Positions 49,201 to 59,229 of a stretch of DNA of 64,000 nt are shown here, in pieces. Both the position numbers and the translations under genes were made by a program. The stretch is from the NCBI GenBank assembly GCA_026826555.1, contig JAKSZT010000089.1, positions 199,209 to 263,208 on the forward strand. Direction: 5' to 3'. This DNA comes from Tolypeutes matacus (lineage: Eukaryota > Chordata > Mammalia > Cingulata > Chlamyphoridae). Every line of letters starts with the position of its first letter. The first letter of the stretch is position 1. Under the pieces are notes generated by a model. That model made no database searches and had not been told where the DNA came from. It worked only from the letters and a program-made list of their open reading frames with translations.

Positions 49201-50400
49201 AAAGCAATGACTGCAACAAATAGTTGTGGCTGAAGGAAGGTCAGTATGCCCTGGCACAATGCTAGCCTGCAAATCAATGACCATAGGACATGAGCAGGCA
49301 ATTCCTAATAAGGGAAAATACAACCAAGAAAACCTGGAAATGGCTCAAGTGTGCCAATCCAAACTAAAAAATGTGCCACCTCCCAATCAATTAGTAAAGA
49401 TTATCCTGTAATGTCCAGGGAAAATAGGTGCTTCCTTGCATTGCTGATGACATTAGTATAATCCTTTCTCATGCAATGTGCAAACTTTTCTAAGCAAAAG
49501 TATATCAAATAACTACCCATAATTTGTCTCTTGAGTTTTCCTTGGTATAACTTAACCCTAAAGTCGCTGCTCCTATTTTTCCTAACCAAGCTTTGTGGCC
49601 ACAAAATGGCCTCTGCTGTGTCCAGACTGTGACAGGTGTGGGGACTCAATGGCAGCCTAGCGGCAGCTTTAAAAAAAAAAACCAAAACAGGGACACTCCT
49701 AGGGGACAGAGTGAGCAAGCTCAGGCCACCAAATGCCACTCAGTGGGCAGAGGGGCTGGTGGTGGAGGCCGAGAGGGTTTTGCCAGGACTTGGACTTGGT
49801 GGGGTGGGGAGGGGCACAGCTGGGGAACCCGCCTCTTTTATAGCAGCAGCCAAGCCTGCTCTTTGTCCTTGAGGGAGACATCACCGCTTCCTTCAAGGCT
49901 GATCACTAGGAACACAACCTGAGCGATGAGGCCTCTGCTCTCTTGCCCTGAACCCTGTAGCTCCATCACTGCGACTCACTGCTGGGCAAGTGTGCTGCAT
50001 GTGTCCATAGCTCCCTGATCTCGGTGAAAGGTGCCCTTCTGTCCCTAGACTGACCTGGGGGCAGGAGGTGACCATGTGGAGGGTGAGAGGAAAACCACCT
50101 CAGCTTCCATGAGCTGTGCGGGGAGCTGCGGAGGGCCCCAACCCAGGCTGGCGTCCGAGGCTGGGTCTCAGGCAGAGAGATGGTGGAAGAGCCTGGAGGA
50201 GGTCAGAAGGCAGGTGGGGCCCGCTGCGCTGAGAGGGCAAGGGCAGAGCCTCCGGCTGATGTGAGTGCAGCCAAGCTGGCCAAAGCCCAGGTCTGAAGGC
50301 CAAGTGGGGTGCTTAGACTGCATCCTGGACGCTCTGGGGAGTCGGGAGGGCTGAGGGAGGCAGGGGCCTGACCGCAGGGAAGGAGAGGCAGCCAAAGGAG
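49200..50400. other. Intergenic, unclassified
   Basis: 49200-49560 may be an old transposon but I cannot name it. Short frames at 49590-50400 overlap on both strands, as in GC-rich DNA. No gene supported. Confidence 0.35.
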
Positions 50401-51560
50401 CTGGGCAGGCGCCTAGGGCCGGGGCCCCTGGCTTGTGCGCCACCCGCCAGTGAGGAGGGGCTGGCGCGGCAGTGCGAGGGCAGGGGGCTGCTCAGCCCAC
50501 GACAGTGGGCCTGGGGTCAGGCGGGTGCGCAGCCTGCTCCAAGGGGCGGGAGGGGCCCACGGGCGACCCCGCCCCGGACCCCGCGCGCCCCGCTCGCAGC
50601 GCTGGCTGGGCCTCCCAGGGGGCGGCGACCCGGCGGGCTGGGGGCCCCTCCCCGCAGCAGCGCGGCGCGTGCACCCCCCGAGCCGCAGCAACGCCCAGGA
50701 GCACGGCTGGGGCGCCTGCGGCTCCCCCGCCCCGCCCGGCGTCGGCCCAGAACTGGGGGCGCGGCTGCCCACGCGGCGCAGGGAAGCCCCGGACTCTGCC
50801 CCTTGGGCCCTGGACCAGCCCGGTGCTCAGGGTCGGGGTCCCCCACCCACCCAGGCGCGAGGTGTGGCCAAGGGCTGCCCCCGGGGTCGAAGCGTAATGG
50901 TTAGCAGCCCGCAGGAAACAGTTTGGAGAGGGGGTCACAAAAGGAAACCAGGAAGGACACTGAATAACCGTAAGACTAGAAAAAATTAAAACAGGAAAAT
51001 CAATCACTGAGTCAAACAAATCGTTTCATGGAAAAAAAACAAACCCAAGCGCAAATCCTACCAGGAGTAAGCTGGGAACGCGGGGAGAGCGGCCCCAGGG
51101 ATTGAGGGGCCCGCGCAGGTTCCCAGCAGAAGTCGCGGCTGCGAAACCAGGCTCAGGCTGGGGCAGGCGGAGGCGACCCCCGGGCCCAGCCCTGCGCCCT
51201 GCCTGGGTCCACAGAGCCGGAGACGCGGAAGCCCAGGCGCCCCCCGAGCCCTCCTCACGGGTGAGGGGGCTGCGCCCCGCTGAGGCCACGGCGCAGCCCT
51301 GGCTCCAGGCCCTTCCCGCCTGCTGCCCCGGCCGCAGCACGCCAGCCACGGGCACCAGCCGGCAGCTCGGCTCCCAGGGAGCCCAGTGCGCAGCCAGCCA
51401 GCAGCGCGGCTCTGGTCGCGCATGCTGCGAGCTGAGAGGCACCGGGGCGCCCGTTAGCCTCCACTGACTGCCAGGACGGTCACCAGCTGGACGGGCCAGG
51501 GGAGCCCCGTGGAAACATCTAGGTCCAATGGGGCCGTCTGCGCCTCGCTCCCGCGCTCCC
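50400..51560. promoter_or_regulatory. CpG-rich island between the two ZNF genes
   Basis: About 1.1 kb with very high GC and frequent CpG (gcgcagcctgctcc, ccccgcccggcgtcggccca, and so on). Many long frames on both strands are a composition effect: none has a recognisable domain. A donor-like CACGGGTGAGG occurs near 51256 on +. It may be the promoter of a transcript not seen here, or a GC-rich remnant at a rearrangement junction. Confidence 0.45.
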
Positions 51561-52400
51561 GCTCCCTCCTGGGTCTCGGATGGGCAGGATGCTCTCAGCC
51601 CTCTAAGGGCATCACCAGCTAGTGGTCGCAGCCCTGCTGAGCCAAACCTCAGCAGCCAAGAGAACTTCTGTCAAACCTTATTTTCTGGGGCTTGCATTAT
51701 GGAAACCGGCATATTTACCTTTTTTCCAGTTATATTATACCATTAAATATGCTTCTTCAGACTGCACTTCCCCTCCACACCACATTCCCTTCACTTTTCC
51801 AGTCCTCCCATCCAGAGCTGCAGGGAACCACAAGAAGCTCCTTCAAGGAGGCCACGGTCCCTTGGGGTGCCACCGGCTCAGGGAACATCCACAGTAATGG
51901 CATGAAGGGACCCGGAGAAGAGGTTATCAAACAGCCCAATGAAAACGCATCTGGGCCACAAGCAGGGAAAGGCAAAGGACATGAAGAGACAGGTGCAAGC
52001 TTACAAAAGAATGCGCCAGGCAAATGCAATACCAGTTGCAGAGCCAGGTCTATTCAATTAGCAAACAGGTTAAAATCACAACGTCCAGTGTGGGGGAGGT
52101 GGTATGGAAATCAGACTGTTACACTGCTCTGCTCGACTTTGCACCCCGACAAGAAGGGCATCCTCAATAGATGGCTTTTCAATGAATTAGTGCTGGTATC
52201 ATTATATATTGGTACATTATAGAAAACATTTGGATATCTGCATCAATATCCTTAAAAATATTTATCAACAGACATAATTCAAAAGAATAAGTTAAAGATT
52301 TGAAATCAGTCACTGAGAACTAATATGTCCAAATGATAAGCTTTATAAAGTAAAATATCAACCGGAAAGAAATCATGTTGCTATTTAAAAAGAAAATTAT
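51561..52400. other. Intergenic, no gene seen
   Basis: A 176-codon frame (51692-52222) has no recognisable features; its last part (ataggtttttcaatgaa-like text at 52165) resembles an old L1. Nothing else is supported. Confidence 0.35.
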
Positions 52401-52690
52401 CAGGAGTGGGTGTGGATCAAGTGGTTGGGCACCCGCCTCACATGAGAGGTCCCAGGTTCAGGTCCCAGGGCCTCCTAAAGAAGACAAAGAACGAGCAGAC
52501 AACAAGCAAAAACAAACAAGCAGGGAGTGGATGTGGCTCAAGCATTTGGGTACCTACCTCCCATATGGGAGGTCCCAGGTTCAGTTCCCAGTGCCTGCTA
52601 AAGAGAAAACAGACAACGAGCAGACAATGAGCACAAACAATGAGGAAAAACAATGAGCAAACAGACGAGGGAGCCATCTCAGGGGAGGGT
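52401..52690 (+). mobile_element. Dimeric tRNA-derived SINE
   Basis: Two units, the first from 52401 (ggagtgggtgtggatcaagt) and the second from about 52521 (GGGAGTGGATGTGGCTCAAG), joined by gacaaagaacgagcagacaa. Same layout as the dimers at 45806 and 56444. Target duplications are weak. Confidence 0.75.
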
Positions 52691-53177
52691 GAAACACTTA
52701 AAAAAAGACAGTTAACAACTTTGTTAATTAACATAGCAAAGTATAAATAATATATTAATTTTTTAAATGTACAACACATAAAAATATGCAAATATGTGGA
52801 ATTCTCTCCAGTGTGGATTTTCTGGCACTGAGGAAATAGCAAAGGAGAAGTGCAAAGGTGCTATGATTACAGGTGTAACAGTATTTTCATTTAAAAATGT
52901 TCTTCAATAGTTTGAAAGGAAACATATACCGAAGTGTCAGTGGTGAATAATTCTTTTTTTTCTAAGTAAGGACATTACAGAAGCTTCTCTTTTTTGCTCC
53001 GCTTTCTCTCTTTGTTTCTCTAAAATGAACATGCATTCCTTTTGGGTTTAAAAAAGAGGTTTCTTTAAGGAGAAATGCCCTTTGACCCTGTGTCAACACT
53101 CTATGGACAATAAATAAGGGGAGGTGGGTGGTGCAGAGATGCATGAAAGGAAGCACATGGAGGGCTCTCCTCCACCC

Positions 53178-54541
53178 TCATGGGGAGAAGTCTTCCCGGA
53201 GGTGAATCCTCTGGTGCTGAAACACGTTGGAGCTGTGCCGGAAGGCCTTGCCACACTCGCTGCACTTGTAGGGCTTCTCGCCAGTGTGGATTCTCTGATG
53301 CTGAAGAAGGTAAGTGCTCTGGCTGAAGGCCTTCTTGCAGTCAGTGCATTTGTACGGCTTCTCTCCATGATGTGATCTTTGATGGTGAATGAGTCTGGAG
53401 CTGTTGTGGAAGGCCTTGCCACACTCGCTGCACTTGTAGGGCTTCTCGCCAGTGTGGATTCTCTGATGCTGGATAAGATGTGTGCTCTGGCTGAAGACTT
53501 TGCCACAGTCATTACATTCGTAGGGCTTCTCTCCGGTGTGGCTTCTCTGATGTTCAACAAGTTTGGTTTTTTGGATGAAGGCTTTCTCACATTCGTTACA
53601 TTTATAGGGTTTCTCTCCAGTGTGAATTCTTTGATGTTGGATAAGGTTAGAACTTTGGGTAAAGCCTTTGCCACATTCTTTACACTCAAATGGTTTCTCT
53701 CCAGTGTGAGTCCGACGATGTCGGATAAGGATTGAGCTGTCACTAAAGGCTTTCCCACAGTCGTTACATTTATAGGGTTTCTCTCCAGTGTGGATTCTCT
53801 GGTGATAGATAAGGGAAGAATAGGCACTGAAGTGTTTCCCACACTCACCACACTTGTAGGGCTTCTCCCCAGTGTGAATCCTCTGGTGCTTCATGAGGTT
53901 GGGTCTCCTATTGAACGTCTTCCCACACTCGTCACACCTGTAGGGGATCTCCCCTGAATGCATCCTCCGGTGATTGATGAACTCACAGCTTTGGCTAAAG
54001 GCTTTTCCACACTCATCACACTTGTAGGGCTTCTCTTCACTGTGAAGCCGCTGATGCTTGACAAGGTTAGCATTGTACCTGAAGGTTTTCCTGCAGTAAC
54101 TACAATAATGCAATTTTTTCCCAAGAGGGATTTTCTGATCTTCATTAACAATTACATTTGCACTGAAAATTTCCCCAGAACTATAAACTGTATTTGTTTT
54201 TTTTGACTTGTGCACACGCTTGTGGTTGTTGAGGTATGATCTCTGTTCAAAACTCTGCTCACATATATCACATTTGTGAGGTCTCTGATCAGGGATAGGA
54301 CTTGACCTCAATCTGAGGCTTTCCCCAGGCTCCCAGCCACTCTCCTTGCAGGTCACTATGACTGGCCCAGGGCCTCTCTGCCCCATGGGCTTGTCTGGGC
54401 ACTCCTCTGGCTCCCCAACATGTTCATGGGCTTCTCCAGGCTCAGGTTCCTGGGGAACAATCTCCCTGAGTTGATCTAGTTTTTCCCCATCAAACGTTTC
54501 TCCTGAAGTCAATTCATTGAACTCAGTCCTAGTCCCATGAT
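53178..54541 (-). CDS. ZNF34: ZNF34 zinc-finger exon (12 C2H2 fingers)
   Basis: Predicted nuclear transcriptional repressor of the KRAB C2H2 family. On the minus strand the acceptor gttgtttcag precedes the exon, which starts ATCATGGGACTAGG at 54541 and reads (D)[18 protein letters not shown] in phase 1, matching GTRTEYKELTSQETF recalled from human ZNF34. The spacer leads to [14 protein letters not shown] (finger 1), a 33-residue gap, then 11 more C2H2 fingers with TGEKPY linkers; the end is [14 protein letters not shown] and stop 53178-53180. The finger array agrees almost residue for residue with human ZNF34 from memory. The frame is intact and all C2H2 ligands are present. KRAB exons must lie to the right of 54541; a shorter start at 54512 (TTG) is only a frame artefact. 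Confidence 0.92.
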
Positions 54542-55070
54542 CTGAAACAACAAATAGAACATCTCAGGGTCAACTATTCTGATTCTGGAAGGAATGTATA
54601 AAGACACTGCCTACAACCTAGTACCAACTTGATCATCTCCAAAGTTGCAGCAGTCTTGTGGGGATGAAAGCCTGGAGCTGAGAGACTTAGGACCTCACAG
54701 AGCCTCACAGAGTTATGCAGCAGTGCAAGGATTTGAACCCAGGTTGACTGTCTCTAACATTCATGCCCTTCTAATACTCACTCCTAGCCTTCCTGTCTGC
54801 TTTCTGCCCATAAAACTTGACTGACTCAGAGTGTAGGTGGCCTGTCCTCATCATTACCAAAAGGACAGAAAATGGAGGCTTTACAGCACCATGGAAACCA
54901 CAGCAAGGAGGGCAATAAGGCCAAATTAATCTAAGGCTGCCTCACAACAGCTAATCCACCCCAAAAACCATGACAGGAAAACCACTGGCCTTCCCAGGAT
55001 GGTAGTGGGCCAAGCACATGCCAAAAACGCAGGAGAGGGGCAGAAGCACACACGGGCCTGGGTGCCTCAC
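54542..55070. other. ZNF34 intron, MIR remnant
   Basis: Intron next to the finger exon. 54675-54785 looks like a MIR SINE core (gcaaggatttgaacccaggt). Nothing coding. Confidence 0.45.
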
Positions 55071-55166
55071 TTTCCCAAGGGCCAGGGGTTTCTCTGTTCT
55101 CCCTGCAGGACACATCCAGGGTTCTCCATGGACACATGAGGGGCCAACTGAGTAAGCCATCGGCAC
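55071..55166 (-). CDS. ZNF34: Possible ZNF34 KRAB-B exon (doubtful)
   Basis: On the minus strand, from an acceptor-like ttgag to a donor GAAA|GTGAGG after 55071, a 96-base segment enters and leaves in phase 1, as the finger exon needs, and reads GADGLLSWPLMCPWRTLDVS then CRENRETPGPWE. PW-TLDV resembles the PWVLDV of human ZNF34 KRAB-B, but KPDVIS and the QLE-type motif are missing, so it may be a decayed or misread exon. The acceptor is weak. A KRAB-A box was not found on either side within the window. Confidence 0.3.
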
Positions 55167-55201
55167 CTCAAACTCAAGATGCCCATAGAGAACGTTTCAT
55201 A

Positions 55202-55639
55202 TTCTACTACAGACTTATTATTCTAGCAATGGAAGAACTTTTATCATTGATATAAAGGCAGTGGCCACCAGAGGTTCTGAGGAGAGGGAGAGGGAAAAAT
55301 AGGTGCAATATGGGGACATTTTCGGGACATTGGAATTGTCCTACATGACACTGAAATGACAGATACAGGCCATTATATATTTTGTCATAACCTACAAAAT
55401 TGTGCAGGACAGAGTGTAAACTACAATGTAAACTATAGTCCACAGTTAGTAGCAGTGCTTCAATATGTGCTCATCAATTTTAACAAATGTACCACACTAA
55501 TGAAGGACGTCGTTGTTAATGTGGGAAAGTGTGGGAGGGGGAGAGAGGGGAGCATATGGGAATACCCTATATTTTTAATGTAACATTTATGTAATCTAAA
55601 GCTCCTTAAAAAATAAAAAAATTTTAATTAAAAAAAAAA
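55202..55639 (+). mobile_element. Non-coding retroposed element, copy C (5'-truncated)
   Basis: Matches the last 440 bases of copy B (attctactacagac... to atgtaacatttatgtaatct) and ends in an A-rich tail. Duplicated words GTTTCATA lie at 55194-55201 and again just after the tail. Lies just to the right of the doubtful KRAB-B exon. Confidence 0.8.
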
Positions 55640-56109
55640 GTTTCATAATGCCCTCAAACCTCCATTCCTTCCTTCCTTGAGTCAGCACACACATTCCAAG
55701 CTCCTCCTGCGTGACCACTCCCCAAGAGGACAGACAGAGTGACAAATTCCCAGGTGGACACCTGTGTGTGGCCCTCAGGGACTGAAGAGAACAGCTGAAC
55801 TCAGGATCAATGCTGGAGCCCACTTGCCAGCTGAATGGCCTGGGGCAGCCTACCTCCCTTCCTGAGTCATGCCAGCCAGTGGTTTACAGCACCGCAGTGA
55901 GAATGGAATAGAGCTGAACAGCAGAATGACCCTGACGCACTTAGCACAGCATCAGCACAGGAAGTCTCAAACAGGCAGTGACCAATTGCTCCTTTCCCGC
56001 ACTGCTCCCTTCCCAGGCCTGAGAGTCGCCCGGCCCCTCCACTGCAGATGGCCAATTAGCATATGGAAGGGTGAGGAACCACCTCAGTTCTCAGAGAAAT
56101 GCAGGTTAA
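55640..56109. other. ZNF34 intron or upstream, no feature
   Basis: Unique-looking sequence with no gene or repeat recognised. Confidence 0.35.
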
Positions 56110-56936
56110 AAGCACAGGGTGACCAGCACAAGGACAGACATGTAGAGCAATGGCATAGAACTGAGAGTTCAGAATTAAATCCTCACATCTATGGCCAACT
56201 GATTTTTGATGATCTCTTCAACAAATGGTACTGGAAAAACTAGAAATACACATGCAAATCAATGAAAGTAGACCCCTACTTCACACCATATACAAAAAAT
56301 AACTCAAAATGGATCATTGACATAAATATAAGAATTGAAACTATATAACTCTTAGAAGACAATTTAGGGGACCATCTTTATGACCTTGTATTAGGCAATG
56401 GACTCCTAGACTTTACAACAAAAGCATGAGCAACAAAAGAAGCGAAAGGGAAGCAGATGTGGTTCAAGCAGTTGGGCGCCCACCTACCACATGGGAGGTC
56501 CCGGGTTCAGTTCCTGGTGCCTCCTAAAGAAGATGAGCAAGACAGCGAGCTGACTCAATGAGATGATGCAATGAGGAAACACAATGAGAGACACAACAGG
56601 CAGGGAGTGGAGGTGGCTCAAGCAGTTGGGCGTCTCCCTCCCACATGGGAGGTCCCAGGTTTGGTTCTTGGTGCCTCCTAAAAAGAAGACAAACAGACAG
56701 AGAGTGCAAACAACAAGGGGTGGGAGAAATAAATAAAATAAAAATAAATCTTAAAAAAAAAAAGAAGCAATAAATTGATGTCATCAAAATTCAAAAGTTT
56801 TGTGCATCAAAAGACATTATCAAGAAAGTGAAAAAACAAGCTACAGACAGGAAGAAAATATTTGGAAACCACATATCTGACAAGGGTTTAATATTCTGAA
56901 TATATAAAAAATACTCTTACAACTCGACAATAAAAA
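56110..56936 (+). mobile_element. Old L1 ORF2 3' part
   Basis: Phrases like gaccagcacaaggacagaca, tctcttcaacaaatggtact and caagggtttaatattctgaa are L1 ORF2 3' sequence, interrupted by a SINE dimer at 56444. Many stops. Confidence 0.65.
56444..56759 (+). mobile_element. Dimeric tRNA-derived SINE
   Basis: Two units, GGGAAGCAGATGTGGTTCAA near 56448 and GGGAGTGGAGGTGGCTCAAG near 56605, joined by gacagcgagctgactcaatg-type spacer, ending in poly(A). One duplication AAAAGAAGC (56435-56443 and 56760-56768) brackets both units. Confidence 0.85.
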
Positions 56937-56939
56937 GAC

Positions 56940-57030
56940 AAACGGGGCGGACATGGCTTACGTAGTTGGGCGTCCATCTCCCATATGGAGGGATCTGGGT
57001 TTGATCCCTGGGACCTCCAGTAAATAAAAA
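56940..57030 (+). mobile_element. Short tRNA-derived SINE monomer
   Basis: Head cggggcggacatggcttacg and GGGTTTGATCCC B-box. It lies directly before a short L1 tail; the target duplication is not clear. Confidence 0.65.
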
Positions 57031-57036
57031 AATACA

Positions 57037-57210
57037 TAATGAACCAAATATATTGTGTAACATATTCTTTGATTCAAAAAAAAATTTATATGTATCCATT
57101 AGATTTAATTGAGAAATGTATATATTTATTCATCTGTGTTTACTTTTTAGTTTTTAATTGTTTATATTTTCAATTATTAAATGTACAAAATAAAGTTAAA
57201 AAAATAAAAA
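57037..57210 (+). mobile_element. Young L1 3' end only
   Basis: The last 170 bases match the 3' UTR of the young L1 at 18941-19114 (atattgtgtaacatattctt, ttcaattattaaatgtacaa) and end in A-rich sequence. A severely truncated copy. Confidence 0.75.
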
Positions 57211-57224
57211 ATAAAAATAAAAGA

Positions 57225-58131
57225 ATGAAAGAGGGAACATTACTAGCAAAATTACAGAAATAACAGTATAGAAATAAAAAGATTGTAAGGGAATACTATG
57301 AATAATTGTATTCCCAACAAATTAGATAACCTAGGTGAAATAGACAAATTCCTAGTGAGACATAAGCTACCAAAACTCACTCAAGAAATAGAAATTCTGA
57401 ATAGACATATAACAAGTAGAGAGACCGAATTAGTAATAACAAATAAAATAAAAAATAAACAAAGAAAAGCCCAGGACCAGTTGGTTCCACTGGGGAATTA
57501 TACCAATCATTTAAAGAAGAATTAATAATAATCAGCCCCTCATAAACTCTTCCAAAATTTAGGAGAGGAGGGGACATTTCCTAACTCATTCTATCAGATC
57601 AATATTACTCTGACAGCAAAACCAGATAAGCACATCACAAGAAAATAAAATTATAGACTTAAATCCCTTATGAATATAGACAAAAAAGTCCTCAAGAAAA
57701 AAACAGCAAACAAAGTCCAGCAGCCTATAAAAAGGCTTGTACACCATGATCAAATGTGATTTAGGACAAGAGTGCAGTATTGGCTCAACATAGAAAAATC
57801 TACCAATGTGATACACAATATTAATAGAATAGAAGACAAAATTCACATGATCATCTCATCATCATTCAGTAGACACAGAAAAAGCATTTGACCTTTCAGA
57901 ATAAAAACACTAAAAAAATCTAGGAATAAAAGGGAACTTCCTCAACCTAATAAAGGGCCTCTACAAAAACAACTAACATTATACTTAATGATAAATGACT
58001 GAAAACTTTCCCTTTAAGGTCAGGCACAAGACAAGAATGTCTTCTTTTGACACTTATTTAACATTGTACTGGGTGTTCTAGCCAGGACAATTAGGCAAGA
58101 AAAAGAAATAAAAGGCATCCAAATTGGAAAG
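57225..58131 (+). mobile_element. Old L1 ORF2 (reverse transcriptase region), first part
   Basis: Diverged L1 reverse transcriptase text (aagggaatactatgaataat, acaccatgatcaaatgtgat, aaaggcatccaaattggaaa) interrupted by the LTR at 58132. It resumes at 58637 (acaatatctccatttgcaga-like text). Stops and indels throughout. Confidence 0.7.
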
Positions 58132-58631
58132 TGTGGCAGTTTGATGTAATTATGAATTCCAAAAATATAATTGAATCATGCTTATAAACTGATCTGTTAA
58201 TCTGGTCATGATTAGGTTAGGATTAGGGTGTTGAGCCCCACCCCTTGGTGGGTGGGGAATTGAATATAAAAGGCAAGGCAAAGGACAGTTGAAGCAGTCT
58301 TCTGAGAAGCAGTTTTGATGTTGGAAAGAAGGCCCCAGGGGAAGAGAAGCGAGCCGTTCGCCTGATCGTCTGCAGCTGACCTTGTGGAGGAAACAGGAGC
58401 TAAGCCCAGAGAGAAACGCAGCCCTGGGAAGAGAGGAACCCCAGAAGCCTGAACCCTGGCAGACGCCGGCAGCTGTCTTGCTCTAACACGTGGCAATAGA
58501 CTGCGGTGAGAGAAGAAACTTAACGCTTTATGGCCTGGTATCTGTGGACTTCCACCCCAAATAAATACCCTTTATAAAGACCAACCCATTTTTGGTATTT
58601 CACATTAGCACCCCATTGGCTGACTAATACA
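58132..58631 (+). mobile_element. Solo LTR (MaLR-like) with 5-base duplication
   Basis: Starts TGTGGCAGTTTGATGTAATT and ends CATTGGCTGACTAATACA; flanked by GAAAG at 58127-58131 and 58632-58636. Sister of 27894 and 29314. 500 bases, younger than the L1 it sits in. Confidence 0.9.
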
Positions 58632-58860
58632 GAAAGCAATAAGTGAAACTATCTCCATTTGCAGATGACAAGATCCTATTTATAGAAATTCCTAAGAAGT
58701 CCACACACACACCCAAAAAAACTATTAGAGCTAATAAGTAAGTTCAGCAAGGTTGCAGGATACAAGATCAATATATAAAAATCAGTTGTATTTCCATAAA
58801 TTAGCAATGAATAATCCAAAAATGAAATTAAGAAAACAATTCTGTTTATAATAGCAAATT
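58632..58860 (+). mobile_element. Old L1 ORF2, continuation
   Basis: The L1 resumes after the LTR (atctccatttgcagatgaca, gttgcaggatacaagatcaa). Non-coding now. Confidence 0.6.
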
Positions 58861-59222
58861 AATTAATTAATTTTTAAAAATATATATATATATATATAGA
58901 AGGTGAGCAGGTGAGCCACCAGCCCTGCCGAGCCATGCAGCAAGATGATGACGCAGCAAAAGAGAGACACAAGGGAGAGCCAAGGCGAGACGCACCAGAA
59001 ACCAGAAACTGAGGTGGTGCAAGGAGCAGGGTTCCTCTCTCCCACATCGGAGGTCCCTGGCATCGAATCCCAGTGAAGAGACTGGAGGAGAAAAATGATA
59101 AGAAAAGGCAGGAAACAGACAGAGAAGATCACCCAGCGAATGGACACAGACAGCCAGCTGGTGGGGCGGAGGGGAGGGAACTCATAGAACTGTACATCAA
59201 AAAAAAAAGAAAAAAAAAAAAA
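58861..59222 (+). mobile_element. Dimeric SINE, 5'-damaged
   Basis: Starts in an (AT)n run; a first unit is incomplete (ggtgagccaccagccctgcc) and the second reads ctgaggtggtgcaaggagca near 59007, with a gacagccagctggtggggcg tail and poly(A). It matches the antisense copy at 5206. Confidence 0.6.
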
Positions 59223-59229
59223 AAACCCA

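Noticed and set aside
50413..51467. Several frames of 100-184 codons in the CpG island
   Set aside because: Open in many frames on both strands at once, typical of composition; low-complexity proline/alanine/glycine/arginine text.
51692..52222. 176-codon frame downstream of the CpG island
   Set aside because: No domain, and its 3' part resembles old L1; not supported as a gene.
53093..53851. A 252-codon minus frame overlapping the ZNF34 fingers
   Set aside because: Shadow of the finger array in another frame; periodic repeats such as ESTLER reflect the TGEKPY linker DNA.
55596..55823. KRAB-A exon for ZNF34 (minus frame with SLCLSSWGVVTQEELGM)
   Set aside because: The FEDVAV and MLE-type motifs are absent and there are no good splice sites; the similarity is chance.
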